DNA from: Cytophagales bacterium
Lineage (GTDB): Bacteria; Bacteroidota; Bacteroidia; Cytophagales; Microscillaceae
DNA length: 35,721 bases
Direction: 5' to 3'
Assembly (NCBI GenBank): GCA_013298075.1
Contig: JAAFJG010000047.1
Span: forward strand, 1 to 35,721
The notes beneath the pieces are model-generated. The model searched no databases. It was not told the origin of the DNA and saw nothing but the letters and a program-made list of their open reading frames with translations. Every line of letters starts with the position of its first letter. The stretch's first letter is position 1. A program made the position numbers and the translations under genes. This document shows, in pieces, positions 25,954-33,950 of the stretch.

Positions 25954-26913
25954 TTATTTTAATAATCTTTGAAATCTATCGGGATAGTCTGTAATCAGAC
26001 CATTTACGCCCATTTCTTTCATTTTTTGCATGTCTTCGCTTTCATTGACTGTCCAAGGAATTACTTTTATGCCTAATTCGTGTGCTTCTTTTAACATTTT
26101 TTCGGTAACTAATTTGAATTGTGGACTATAAACAGCAGGTGCGAATCCTAATTGTTCTATATTATCTCGCAAAGATAGTGAATTTTCTACTAATAATACC
26201 AAAGGAATTTCATCGTTTAATTCTCTAAATGCTTTTAAAAAACGAATATCAAAAGATTGGACAAATATTTTATCTTTAATTTTTAATCTTTTTACTTCTT
26301 CTAACATCATTTTTGCAAATGGTTTTGGTTTTGGGTGAAAAATGGTATCTCCATCAGCACTACATTTTGCTTCGATACTATAAAAAATAGTTCCTAATTT
26401 ATTTCTTTTAATTTTTTGTTCTACTGAGGTGATTACTTCTGCCAAAGTTGGTTTTGTGGTAGATATTTTTTCTTGACTTAAAAACCAAATATGTTTTTTT
26501 AATCCTACATCAAATAATTTAATTTCTTCTTTTGTCATTTGATAGATATTAAATTTTTTCTCATCTTTGGGCAGAATACTATCTCCTTTGGGCGTAGTGG
26601 TAATCATAGCCGAAAAATAAGGCTCGTGAGAAACTATCAAAAAACTATCTTTGCTGATTACTATATCCATTTCAAGCGTTCTAACGCCATAGTCTAATGC
26701 TTTTAAAAAACCTTGCACACTATTTTCGGGCATCAAACCTCTGCAACCTCTATGACCTTGTAAATCGAAAGTTTCTTTGTCAAAAACTTGTTCTAGGGGT
26801 GGATTTTTGATAGTCGATATTCTCGTTTTGTCTTCTCTGTCTTTGACTTGACAAGATTGAAACGCAATAAAAAATAGTAAAAAATAAAAAAAGGGAAAAA
26901 AATTAGGTTTCAT
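25954..26913 (-). CDS. Glycerophosphodiester phosphodiesterase lipoprotein
   Basis: 319 residues from the ATG at 26913. The frame is open from a TTG nine codons earlier, but the ATG gives a clean lipoprotein signal (MKPNFFPFFYF, lipobox FQSC, C21). The TIM-barrel GDPD signature is complete: LQGHRGCRGLMPENS (H54, R55), LEMDIVISKD (E81, D83), SHEP (H96), and a C-terminal VIPWTVNESEDMQKMKEMG and GLITDYPDR. It hydrolyses glycerophosphodiesters to glycerol-3-phosphate and an alcohol, here presumably at the cell envelope. No obvious promoter; CACTTTTG just before the ATG is a near match to the -7 box but too close for a normal leader. Confidence 0.92.
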   Translation of the reverse strand: MKPNFFPFFYFLLFFIAFQSCQVKDREDKTRISTIKNPPLEQVFDKETFDLQGHRGCRGLMPENSVQGFLKALDYGVRTLEMDIVISKDSFLIVSHEPYFSAMITTTPKGDSILPKDEKKFNIYQMTKEEIKLFDVGLKKHIWFLSQEKISTTKPTLAEVITSVEQKIKRNKLGTIFYSIEAKCSADGDTIFHPKPKPFAKMMLEEVKRLKIKDKIFVQSFDIRFLKAFRELNDEIPLVLLVENSLSLRDNIEQLGFAPAVYSPQFKLVTEKMLKEAHELGIKVIPWTVNESEDMQKMKEMGVNGLITDYPDRFQRLLK

Positions 26914-27018
26914 TTTGCAAAAGTGGTTTTTTTTTTTCAATATTCAAAAAAAGAAATAAAATTTATTAGAATATTTTTTAATTTGATTTTTTAGAGATGT
27001 ATTTTTTCTGATATAACT

Positions 27019-27666
27019 TCACAACAATTCAGCAAGAATAATCTCTTTTAAATGCTGTAAAATATAAATAATTTGATAAAGTTCTTGTTTGTCAGTGGCA
27101 TCAAAAGTTTTAGAAACGCAATAATTTTTGGCGTGTAATGTTGTAAAATTCCAATCTTTGCCTTGCAACCAACAGCCATAAATAGGTTTATTATTTGCAT
27201 TTGTATGTTGTGCTGAAATCATTGCCAAAAGCATTTGACCTTCTGGGTCATCGGGCTTTTTTGCTTTTTTAAATTCTTGTAAAAAAAAGTAAGGTGCTTG
27301 CGGCATATTGATACCAAATGGCGTAGCAATCATACAATCACATTTTACAAAAATCTCCTGTCCTTCTACTTCATTTTTTAAAATACGTTCATAAAAAAGT
27401 TTGATTTTTTGTGGTACATCAATTTTTGCCAAAAAGAAAATATACGAAATAAAGTGCATTTTTAACTCTTCTTCATTCCAAAATTTACCTTCTTTTTCGA
27501 GTCTAATTCGGTGCATTTCCAAATCTTCTATATATCGTTCCTCTATTGTTTTTGTGGTATTTAGTAACACATCAAGCAATTCACATTCTGTTCCATATTT
27601 CAATCCAAATGTTCCGATAATTAAATCAGTATCATATTTATTTTTTTTAAAATCTACTTTTTCCAT
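27019..27666 (-). CDS. Orphan PD-(D/E)xK-like protein of unknown function
   Basis: 215 residues, no signal peptide. The N-terminal 95 residues are helical. The core shows D110 in KCDCMIATPF, a 20-residue gap, then E131-F-K133 in FFLQEFKKAK and Q144 on the next helix (DPEGQMLLAM). This is the D, ExK, Q pattern of restriction-like nucleases. The last strand pair YGCWLQGKDWNFTTL fits the closing sheet of that fold. The spacing D-x20-ExK is the same as in the 203-residue protein at 5811, although the two sequences differ widely otherwise. A -7 box lies at 27695-27702, so it is probably its own unit. Nuclease activity is inferred. Similar stand-alone proteins are frequent in Cytophagales. Confidence 0.65.
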   Translation of the reverse strand: MEKVDFKKNKYDTDLIIGTFGLKYGTECELLDVLLNTTKTIEERYIEDLEMHRIRLEKEGKFWNEEELKMHFISYIFFLAKIDVPQKIKLFYERILKNEVEGQEIFVKCDCMIATPFGINMPQAPYFFLQEFKKAKKPDDPEGQMLLAMISAQHTNANNKPIYGCWLQGKDWNFTTLHAKNYCVSKTFDATDKQELYQIIYILQHLKEIILAELL

Positions 27667-27694
27667 CTAATAATATTTTGATTGATTTACGTTG

Positions 27695-27702
27695 CAAAAA
27701 TA
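27695..27702 (-). promoter_or_regulatory. -7 box of the 215-residue nuclease-like gene
   Basis: The reverse strand reads TATTTTTG, a TAnnTTTG match 28 bp upstream of the ATG. A weak -33 (TTTC) lies 19 bp further. Confidence 0.55.
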
Positions 27703-27762
27703 CGATTTTTTTCTTATTTTTGAAAGAAATATTCTAAAAAAAATAAAAAATACGAATAAAAT

Positions 27763-30486
27763 TTAAAAACCAACCAAAACAAATGCTCCCCAAAAATAAG
27801 GTTCACACCATTCAGGGTTATTAAATAATCTTAGTTTTGCTTTTTGCAAAGCCTTTGCATACCCTTCCTTGCTTAATTCATTTCCTAAAAATTCTTCATA
27901 AAAATATTGCATCAATTCCGCAGTTGATTGGTCAGAAACACTCCATAAAGATACATTGATATTTTTCGCACCCGCATATAACAACGCTCTTGTCAATCCA
28001 ATAATTCCTTCGCCTTTTGAGATTTTTCCTAAACCTGTTTGGCAGGCAGAAAGTGAAATTAAATCAGCATTACAACGCATATTATAAATTTCTCCCGCAA
28101 ATAAATTACCATCTTCTTTGTTAGGATTAGCACTTAAAAAAATTTGTGAAAGTTGTGGATTTTCTTCATCAACTACTCCATGGGTTGCCAAATGAATATA
28201 TTTATAATTAAATAATTCTTTAGATTTTATCTGTGATTCGCTTGCATTTTCGTATAAATAAGTTTTTGACAGAATATTCTTTTGTTTAAATAATTCTCCA
28301 ATTCGATTAATTTCTTGAGAAGTTCCTGCCAAATCTGCTAAATATTCTTGCTCAAAAGTAACAGGTGCTAACAAAAATCCACCATGCGATTCTGAATTTT
28401 TCTTTTGATAAGTTTGTATTGCCAAAGTTGCCGAATAACCATAACTAATCGCTTTTTTACGTATCAAAAAAGACATTTCTTTGTATAAAACAGACTCTTT
28501 AGTAGGTTTTGTTAAAAGCACTTCAAAAGGCACAGTTCCCAAACGTCCATCAGGAATTAAAATCAATTTTTCTGCAGGCGTAGAAAATGGAAACAATATT
28601 TTATATAATTTATGGGCATATTTCGAATAAGTAGTTTTGGCTTTATATTGAATCCCGTTGCGTAAAGCACGCATATAACGCACAAAATTAGAATCTATTT
28701 TGACTTCTTTTACTTTATAAACTTTATTACTTACATAAAAAACGAACAAAGTATTGGTTTTTTCTCCCTCAAAATAACTCAAAACTGCCGTATTTTCAGG
28801 TAATTTTTTTTGTAATTCTTCTACAGAAATAGGTTGATTTTGATATTTTAATCGATAATATTCGGGAAATTTCGTTTCTAAATTTTTAATAAAATCGTCT
28901 TGTTTTGTTCTCAACATAAATAAATTTTCTGCTAATTTTTGTTCAATATCAGCCGCTGGTTTTTGTGCCAAAAGTTGTTCATTTTGTGCCAATTCATCAT
29001 TTATTCTTTTTTCTTGTTCCAATAAATTATCAGGAATTCCTGCAAAATGTTTCGCAGAAGTTTCAGAAAGAGCCGAAAGCAATACAGACGATTTACTTTG
29101 TTCAGCAAAATAAAACGCTAATTTTTTATATTTTCTTTTATTCAAACTTACGTCTGCTATCAACAAAGAAGTAGCAATACTTTCTTCATAAATTTCAGTA
29201 GATATTTTTCCCAATGCAATTTTATCTTCTTTATTTTTTCGAGTTTGTCTAATTTGATTTATTAAACTATCTGCGGTTTGTAACGTAAACAAAGCCATTT
29301 TTAACTCCTTGTATTTCAATGTTTTAGACCTATATTTTGTTTTTAAAGTTTGAGATTTTAATAACAAAGTATTTAATTGAATGTCAGGATTATAATAATC
29401 AAATAGCGTTGGATTTTGATAAATATTCGTAGCATTAAATGTTTTACTATTGGCAATTAAAGCCTTTTGATATAGATTTAAGGCGTTATCAAATTGATTA
29501 TTTTGTCTTTCGATAGAAGCCAAAATTCTGTATGTATTCGCTAATTCAGGATGTTTTTCGCCATATTTTTCTTTATAAATACTTAATGCTTCTGCGGACA
29601 AGTTTTTTGCTTTCTCGATTTGATTTTTTTCTAAAGCCAAAAACGCCATACTATTTTTTACGAAGGCAACATTAGGATGTTTTTCCCCCATCGTTTTGAT
29701 TCTAATTGCCAATACTTTTTCTAAAAATGTTTCTGATTTGGAAAAATCATTTTGTTTTTGGTATAATAAAGCCAAATTATTATATAAATTAGCTACGCGT
29801 GGGTGTGTGTTGCCTAATTTTTTTTCATAAATATTAATGGCTTTTTGATAATATTCTGCTGCTTTTTCGAGGTCATCATTGGCATACAAAAGCCCAATAT
29901 CATTATAACTTCCTGCAATTATTTCGTGGTCATCACCATATAATTTTTTACGAATATTTAAGGCTTGATTATAATAATCGAGTGCTTTTTCTTTCTGTCC
30001 CAAATTCCAAAGACTTACGCCCAATAAATTCGAAACATCTGCTTTTTCTTTTAAATTTTTAGGAAATTTTGTATCATATATTTTTAATGCTTCCTCAAAA
30101 TATCTTTGTGCTACATCAGACATACCTTCTTGTAAGACCAATTTCCCTTCTAAAACTTTTTGTTTTACTTGCGAAATTTGGTTTGGAGCAATGGCATCTT
30201 TCACAACATCTAATCTCACTCTCACCGAGTCATATTGGCTTAACTCGATATAATAATCAGCCATTTGTTGGTTACAATCTATCCAATTATCCCATTGCAT
30301 TGATGTTTTGTAGATTTTGATAGCACTTTCTAATTGGTTGATGGCTTGTGAATAATTGCCATTTTTCCAAAGAGAATTTGCTTCTTTTTTTTGCCAAAAC
30401 GCCATTAATGTATCGCTTGGATTTTGAGCATAACTAACAAAAAAATTAAAACAAAAAAGAAAAAAACAAAGTAATAAATAACGCAT
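27763..30486 (-). CDS. Exported TPR-CHAT protein (caspase-like HetF-type protease family)
   Basis: 907 residues. A signal peptide ends near residue 20 (FVSYAQ). Residues ~30-350 are TPR repeats of the kinesin-light-chain type (for example ANLYNNLALLYQKQNDFSKSETFLEKVLAI). A coiled-coil stretch (~480-560) precedes the CHAT domain (~600-907). The clan CD dyad is present: H769 in HLATHG and C815 in LSACQTG, with the family blocks GEGIIGLTRALLYAGAKNI and a C-terminal PYFWGAFVLVGF. CHAT proteins are peptidases related to caspases and separase, with TPRs for substrate or partner recognition; some, as in CRISPR-Craspase, are defence effectors. This one carries a signal peptide, so it is probably envelope-located. 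It stands alone between a promoter (30519) and the 215-residue gene. Confidence 0.93.
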   Translation of the reverse strand: MRYLLLCFFLFCFNFFVSYAQNPSDTLMAFWQKKEANSLWKNGNYSQAINQLESAIKIYKTSMQWDNWIDCNQQMADYYIELSQYDSVRVRLDVVKDAIAPNQISQVKQKVLEGKLVLQEGMSDVAQRYFEEALKIYDTKFPKNLKEKADVSNLLGVSLWNLGQKEKALDYYNQALNIRKKLYGDDHEIIAGSYNDIGLLYANDDLEKAAEYYQKAINIYEKKLGNTHPRVANLYNNLALLYQKQNDFSKSETFLEKVLAIRIKTMGEKHPNVAFVKNSMAFLALEKNQIEKAKNLSAEALSIYKEKYGEKHPELANTYRILASIERQNNQFDNALNLYQKALIANSKTFNATNIYQNPTLFDYYNPDIQLNTLLLKSQTLKTKYRSKTLKYKELKMALFTLQTADSLINQIRQTRKNKEDKIALGKISTEIYEESIATSLLIADVSLNKRKYKKLAFYFAEQSKSSVLLSALSETSAKHFAGIPDNLLEQEKRINDELAQNEQLLAQKPAADIEQKLAENLFMLRTKQDDFIKNLETKFPEYYRLKYQNQPISVEELQKKLPENTAVLSYFEGEKTNTLFVFYVSNKVYKVKEVKIDSNFVRYMRALRNGIQYKAKTTYSKYAHKLYKILFPFSTPAEKLILIPDGRLGTVPFEVLLTKPTKESVLYKEMSFLIRKKAISYGYSATLAIQTYQKKNSESHGGFLLAPVTFEQEYLADLAGTSQEINRIGELFKQKNILSKTYLYENASESQIKSKELFNYKYIHLATHGVVDEENPQLSQIFLSANPNKEDGNLFAGEIYNMRCNADLISLSACQTGLGKISKGEGIIGLTRALLYAGAKNINVSLWSVSDQSTAELMQYFYEEFLGNELSKEGYAKALQKAKLRLFNNPEWCEPYFWGAFVLVGF

Positions 30487-30518
30487 ATTTTTAGGAGTTT
30501 GTGAGTAAGATATTTTTG

Positions 30519-30526
30519 CAAAGATA
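30519..30526 (-). promoter_or_regulatory. -7 box of the TPR-CHAT gene
   Basis: The reverse strand reads TATCTTTG, a TAnnTTTG match 32 bp upstream of the ATG, just beyond the terminator of the preceding gene. Confidence 0.6.
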
Positions 30527-30551
30527 TATAATTTTTTTGAATGAAATAGAA

Positions 30552-30598
30552 TTTACAAAAAAAACTCTTAAAAGTGTTTCAAATACACTTTTAAGAGT
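30552..30598 (-). terminator. Terminator after the small exported protein gene
   Basis: A perfect 14-bp stem, ACTCTTAAAAGTGT (30564-30577) and its inverse (30585-30598), 7-base loop. On the reverse strand a run of seven T follows. Confidence 0.88.
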
Positions 30599-30630
30599 AG
30601 AAAATATTTTTATTTTGATACATCAAAAAA

Positions 30631-31095
30631 CTATTCCACAGAAAAACTATTAAAAAAAGTTTTCATATCTTCTTCATCAATTTGAGTAGCGGAAACAATC
30701 AACATAAAAGTTTTATTTTTAGCAATAATAATTCGCATGACTACATTTTTTCCTTTTGAAGTTGTTAATTTTAATTCTTTGGCGGGATAATTATCAACTT
30801 TTATATTTTGATTATTCAATATTTTATCACTATTTTCATCTACAAATCCTGCCATACTTTCGTTAATCAATACATTGGCTTCATTGACTTGGTTTTTTTT
30901 GACTATTACTTGAAACTTTGTTTTATCTGATTTTCCAATCAATACGCAAGCATCATTATCGATTACTTTTTGGTAATTTTCTGGAATTGAAATTTCAAAG
31001 TCCCAAGAACTTATTTTGGTTTTTTGCCAATTTTGAGCAAAACTAATCAAAGGAATAAATAAAAATAGGAATAATAAGTAATAATATTTTTTCAT
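30631..31095 (-). CDS. Small exported protein, PsbP/DUF1795-like
   Basis: 154 residues with a clear signal peptide (MKKYYYLLFLFLFIPLISFAQ). The mature ~133 residues have the layout of Mog1/PsbP-like domains: an early strand with WDFEISIPENYQK, CVLIGKSD, a central helix, then the strands YPAKELKLTTSKG and VVMRIIIAKNKTFMLIVSA, ending DMKTFFNSFSVE. Such proteins are common, uncharacterised periplasmic proteins. It lies 71 bp downstream of the type IIG gene with no promoter box in between, and is followed by a strong terminator, so it may be the last gene of that transcript. The family call is by pattern only. Confidence 0.72.
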   Translation of the reverse strand: MKKYYYLLFLFLFIPLISFAQNWQKTKISSWDFEISIPENYQKVIDNDACVLIGKSDKTKFQVIVKKNQVNEANVLINESMAGFVDENSDKILNNQNIKVDNYPAKELKLTTSKGKNVVMRIIIAKNKTFMLIVSATQIDEEDMKTFFNSFSVE

Positions 31096-31166
31096 TTTTT
31101 GAGTAAATTATTTATTTCATAACTTATATTTATCTTAAAAATTGTATTTGATTGTGTATTTATTTT

Positions 31167-33635
31167 TTATTTCAACAAAAAACCGTGTTCATATACTTTT
31201 GTAGCTATTTTGTCTCCGAGTAATTTTAATTTTTCTCTCAAATCACCAATCAATTTTGTATAAGTTTCATCTTTGGCTTTGTGATTCATTTTTCCTGATT
31301 CACTTCTACCTTGAAAATACTCTCGAATATCATACAAACTTGCATTTGCATTATAGGTTTCTATTTCATACGCAGGAAATGTTTGGCTGTGATAATATTT
31401 CCAAAGTTCAAGTCCCGCTTTAAAAACTTCTTTTGCTTCTTTTGAAAATACTAAAGGTATATTTCGAGTGGCTTTTTTTGTTTTGATAAGTGATTTATTT
31501 TCATCATTTTTTAGTTTTCCTGCGATAAATTTCGCCATAAAATCACTTTCAAACCTTTCTTTTGCATCTACTTCGTACTCTGTAAATGGTATCCAATGAT
31601 TTGTACCATCTTTACTCGTTATTCTATTTTGCCCATGAAAAAGTGTAAAAGCTAGACAATTATTTTGAAATTCTTTGTCTTTTTCCCAACTATTTTTTGG
31701 GTATAAAAACTGGTCTCGATCATTCAACCAAGTAGCCTCGATGGACTTACGTACAGCAAAATAAATAGATGTCAATAAAAAATTCACGTCTGTAATCCAT
31801 ACACCATGCCCTACATCAACATAACCACTGCTTTGGGTACGAGGTAGTATGGCTATTTCCATTAAGTTTGCATTTTGAAAATCATTATGTGTTCTTAATA
31901 AAAACCCTATTCGTGAATTAAATTGTATTTTTTGAGTAGGTTTTATCCAATTATTTATATATTTGTGATTATCATAGCAATAAATAGTTTTTTGATTATT
32001 TTTAGATGCATTAGAATTATAAACATCTGCTATTATTCGCTCAAATTTATCTTCTATACTTGCGTCCCAAATAAAAAAACCTATTGGGAACTTACCTCTA
32101 ACATTATCAAAAGTATCAGCAGGCACAATAAAAATTTTTTTGAGCTTTGCTTTATAGACTTTTCGAAAATCTGAAAAATTTGCAGATTGCAAGTTTTTCA
32201 AAGTTGAAAAATTTGCAATTTTACACTCAGGAATTTCATAGTAAATTCGTATTAAAAATTGTGTAAAAAGTTCATTACTTGCTTTACCTATCTTAGTTCT
32301 ATATTTTGAATAAATCTTATTTTCAGTGGTAGTTTTATCCCTATTGCCACCAGTTCCAGATACAGTTCTTGCATTACTCGCCTCCGCATAAGGCGGATTG
32401 ATATAAATTAATAATTTTTTCCTTTTTTCAGGGTCATTGATAATATCTTGTAAAGATTTAGGCAATTTTTTAAAATCATCATTCAAAAAATCAAATTGAA
32501 AAACATTTTTTTCTACTAAATTAGCTCCATTTTTAATTCGGTCATACATTACGTCTACATCTTGTTTATCTAAAGTAGAGGCATAAATATTAAATTTGTT
32601 GGTCAATCCAGCAAGCAAATTGCCTGTTCCTGCGGCACAATCCCAAATATAATATTGATCTTGCCAATTTACGCCCAATGTATCACTGAGGTATTTTTGA
32701 GACAATTCTACCCAAATTTGTGGGGTAAAAAAACTACCTTTTCGCTCTCTCACATCTTGGGGCACGAGCAAATCTCTGCGACCTATAATATAATCCCAAT
32801 ATTCTTTTTTGGGAGGACGTTCATATTTATTCCAAAATTGCGTGTGTGCGATTTGTTTATCTTTAAATTCTGTTTTTTTGCTCCCAAACATTCCTGCTTC
32901 ATCCACTTTACGGTCTAATTCATAATGATTTTTTTTGAGTAACACATATAAATTATCCTTCAAACTTTCATTGTCAGACGATAACAAATCAGCCAAATAA
33001 AAATCTCCATCAATAATACCATTTTTTTTGGCAATATCCCAATTGACAGCAATACTTGGTTTTACGGTTTGTAACCATTTGTTATAAATGGTAATAAAAT
33101 TATTTTTATCAATTTTAGTTTTTGTTAGTCCAAATTTACCAACAACAAAATTATTTTTGATAAAATTTTTGAGTTCTTTATCATCATTTTCATAATAAAA
33201 AAGCAATGCTTGGTTATCAATAATTGATTTTACTTTTTCATGAATCAGTTTAAATTCTCTGCTATTGTGATTTGAGGGCGCAACATTCCAATTAAAATCA
33301 TTGATATAAAAAATATCTTGCATTTCATTGTAAGGTACAAAAGCCATTTTTTCGCCATCAAAAGCAGCCAACATATTCGGTGGCAAAAATTTATCAAATG
33401 TACGTGCTTTGCCAATCGTAAGAATAAGTTGTGTGATTGATTTATAAATATCAGATGAACCTTTTTTTGCTTCAGCCCAAAGTAAAGATTCTTGCTCAAC
33501 ATCTTCTCTCGATTCTTCAAGCATTGCCACACAAAAATCTATATCTCCTATTATTTTGGTACAATTATATACTTCAAAATAATCTTTAGCTATTTTATTT
33601 TTAATTTCTTCTTCTTGGATATTTTGATATTTCAT
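31167..33635 (-). CDS. Type IIG restriction-modification enzyme (nuclease-methyltransferase fusion)
   Basis: 822 residues, cytoplasmic. The N-terminus carries a PD-(D/E)xK-type site: D31/D33 (GDIDF) and E55-A-K57 (WAEAKKG). A helical connector (~60-290) leads to an N6-adenine methyltransferase domain: KGSFFTPQIWVELSQKYL near 299, SAM motif I DCAAGTGNL (332-340) and catalytic NPPY (413-416). Blocks FSTLKNLQSANFSDFRKVYK and GKFPIGFFIWD follow. The C-terminal ~300 residues should hold target recognition. Single-chain type IIG enzymes cut and methylate by themselves, and no separate S or R gene is present, which fits. The recognition site is unknown. It has a strong promoter at 33694-33725 and diverges from the 507-residue gene. 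The first ~25 residues are slightly unusual; the start is supported by the promoter spacing (58 bp). Confidence 0.88.
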   Translation of the reverse strand: MKYQNIQEEEIKNKIAKDYFEVYNCTKIIGDIDFCVAMLEESREDVEQESLLWAEAKKGSSDIYKSITQLILTIGKARTFDKFLPPNMLAAFDGEKMAFVPYNEMQDIFYINDFNWNVAPSNHNSREFKLIHEKVKSIIDNQALLFYYENDDKELKNFIKNNFVVGKFGLTKTKIDKNNFITIYNKWLQTVKPSIAVNWDIAKKNGIIDGDFYLADLLSSDNESLKDNLYVLLKKNHYELDRKVDEAGMFGSKKTEFKDKQIAHTQFWNKYERPPKKEYWDYIIGRRDLLVPQDVRERKGSFFTPQIWVELSQKYLSDTLGVNWQDQYYIWDCAAGTGNLLAGLTNKFNIYASTLDKQDVDVMYDRIKNGANLVEKNVFQFDFLNDDFKKLPKSLQDIINDPEKRKKLLIYINPPYAEASNARTVSGTGGNRDKTTTENKIYSKYRTKIGKASNELFTQFLIRIYYEIPECKIANFSTLKNLQSANFSDFRKVYKAKLKKIFIVPADTFDNVRGKFPIGFFIWDASIEDKFERIIADVYNSNASKNNQKTIYCYDNHKYINNWIKPTQKIQFNSRIGFLLRTHNDFQNANLMEIAILPRTQSSGYVDVGHGVWITDVNFLLTSIYFAVRKSIEATWLNDRDQFLYPKNSWEKDKEFQNNCLAFTLFHGQNRITSKDGTNHWIPFTEYEVDAKERFESDFMAKFIAGKLKNDENKSLIKTKKATRNIPLVFSKEAKEVFKAGLELWKYYHSQTFPAYEIETYNANASLYDIREYFQGRSESGKMNHKAKDETYTKLIGDLREKLKLLGDKIATKVYEHGFLLK

Positions 33636-33693
33636 TCGTAGGTTTTTCTGTGTTTTTATGATTTTTTTTCTATGTTTTTTTATGATTTTCCAA

Positions 33694-33725
33694 CAAAATT
33701 ACTTTTTTTGTTTAAAAAAAACAAA
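33694..33725 (-). promoter_or_regulatory. Promoter of the type IIG RM gene
   Basis: Reverse strand: TTTG (33722-33725), 20 bp spacer, TAATTTTG (33694-33701). Same layout and same -7 sequence as the tcmP operon promoter. Confidence 0.75.
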
Positions 33726-33735
33726 TAATTAAAAA

Positions 33736-33779
33736 GAAAATCGTAAAAAAGGTGAAAATTTATCTCATAAACGATTTTC
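33736..33779. promoter_or_regulatory. Inverted repeat in the divergent intergenic region, possible operator
   Basis: GAAAATCGT (33736-33744) and ACGATTTTC (33771-33779) are perfect 9-bp inverted copies, 26 bp apart. They begin 10 bp upstream of the RM gene -33 box in a 315-bp gap that otherwise holds only two promoters. It could bind a dimeric regulator or be a chance AT-rich match. Confidence 0.35.
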
Positions 33780-33905
33780 AGTCCACAAAAATATGAAAAA
33801 AATTATTGAAATACTTTCTTTTTATATTTTTTGATAAAAAATAACGCATTAAAAAAAACTTGGCAAATATATTGTAAATAATTAGGTAAAAACAAAAATG
33901 AATTT

Positions 33906-33913
33906 TACCTTTG
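33906..33913 (+). promoter_or_regulatory. -7 box of the 507-residue protein gene
   Basis: TACCTTTG fits TAnnTTTG, 37 bp before the ATG at 33951. No -33 TTTG about 20 bp upstream. Confidence 0.6.
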
Positions 33914-33950
33914 TCAAAAAAATATCTAAAAAGCCTTAAAATTTTATTAT

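Noticed and set aside
26914-26940. TTG start adding nine residues to the phosphodiesterase
   Set aside because: The extra residues come from a poly-A/T tract and would spoil the lipoprotein signal that begins at the ATG at 26913.
3754-33635. One contiguous defence island combining caspase, TcmP cassette, CHAT and type IIG RM
   Set aside because: The genes are separated by housekeeping genes (rfbA, serBA, E2, GDPD), have individual promoters, and two of the proteases are secreted.
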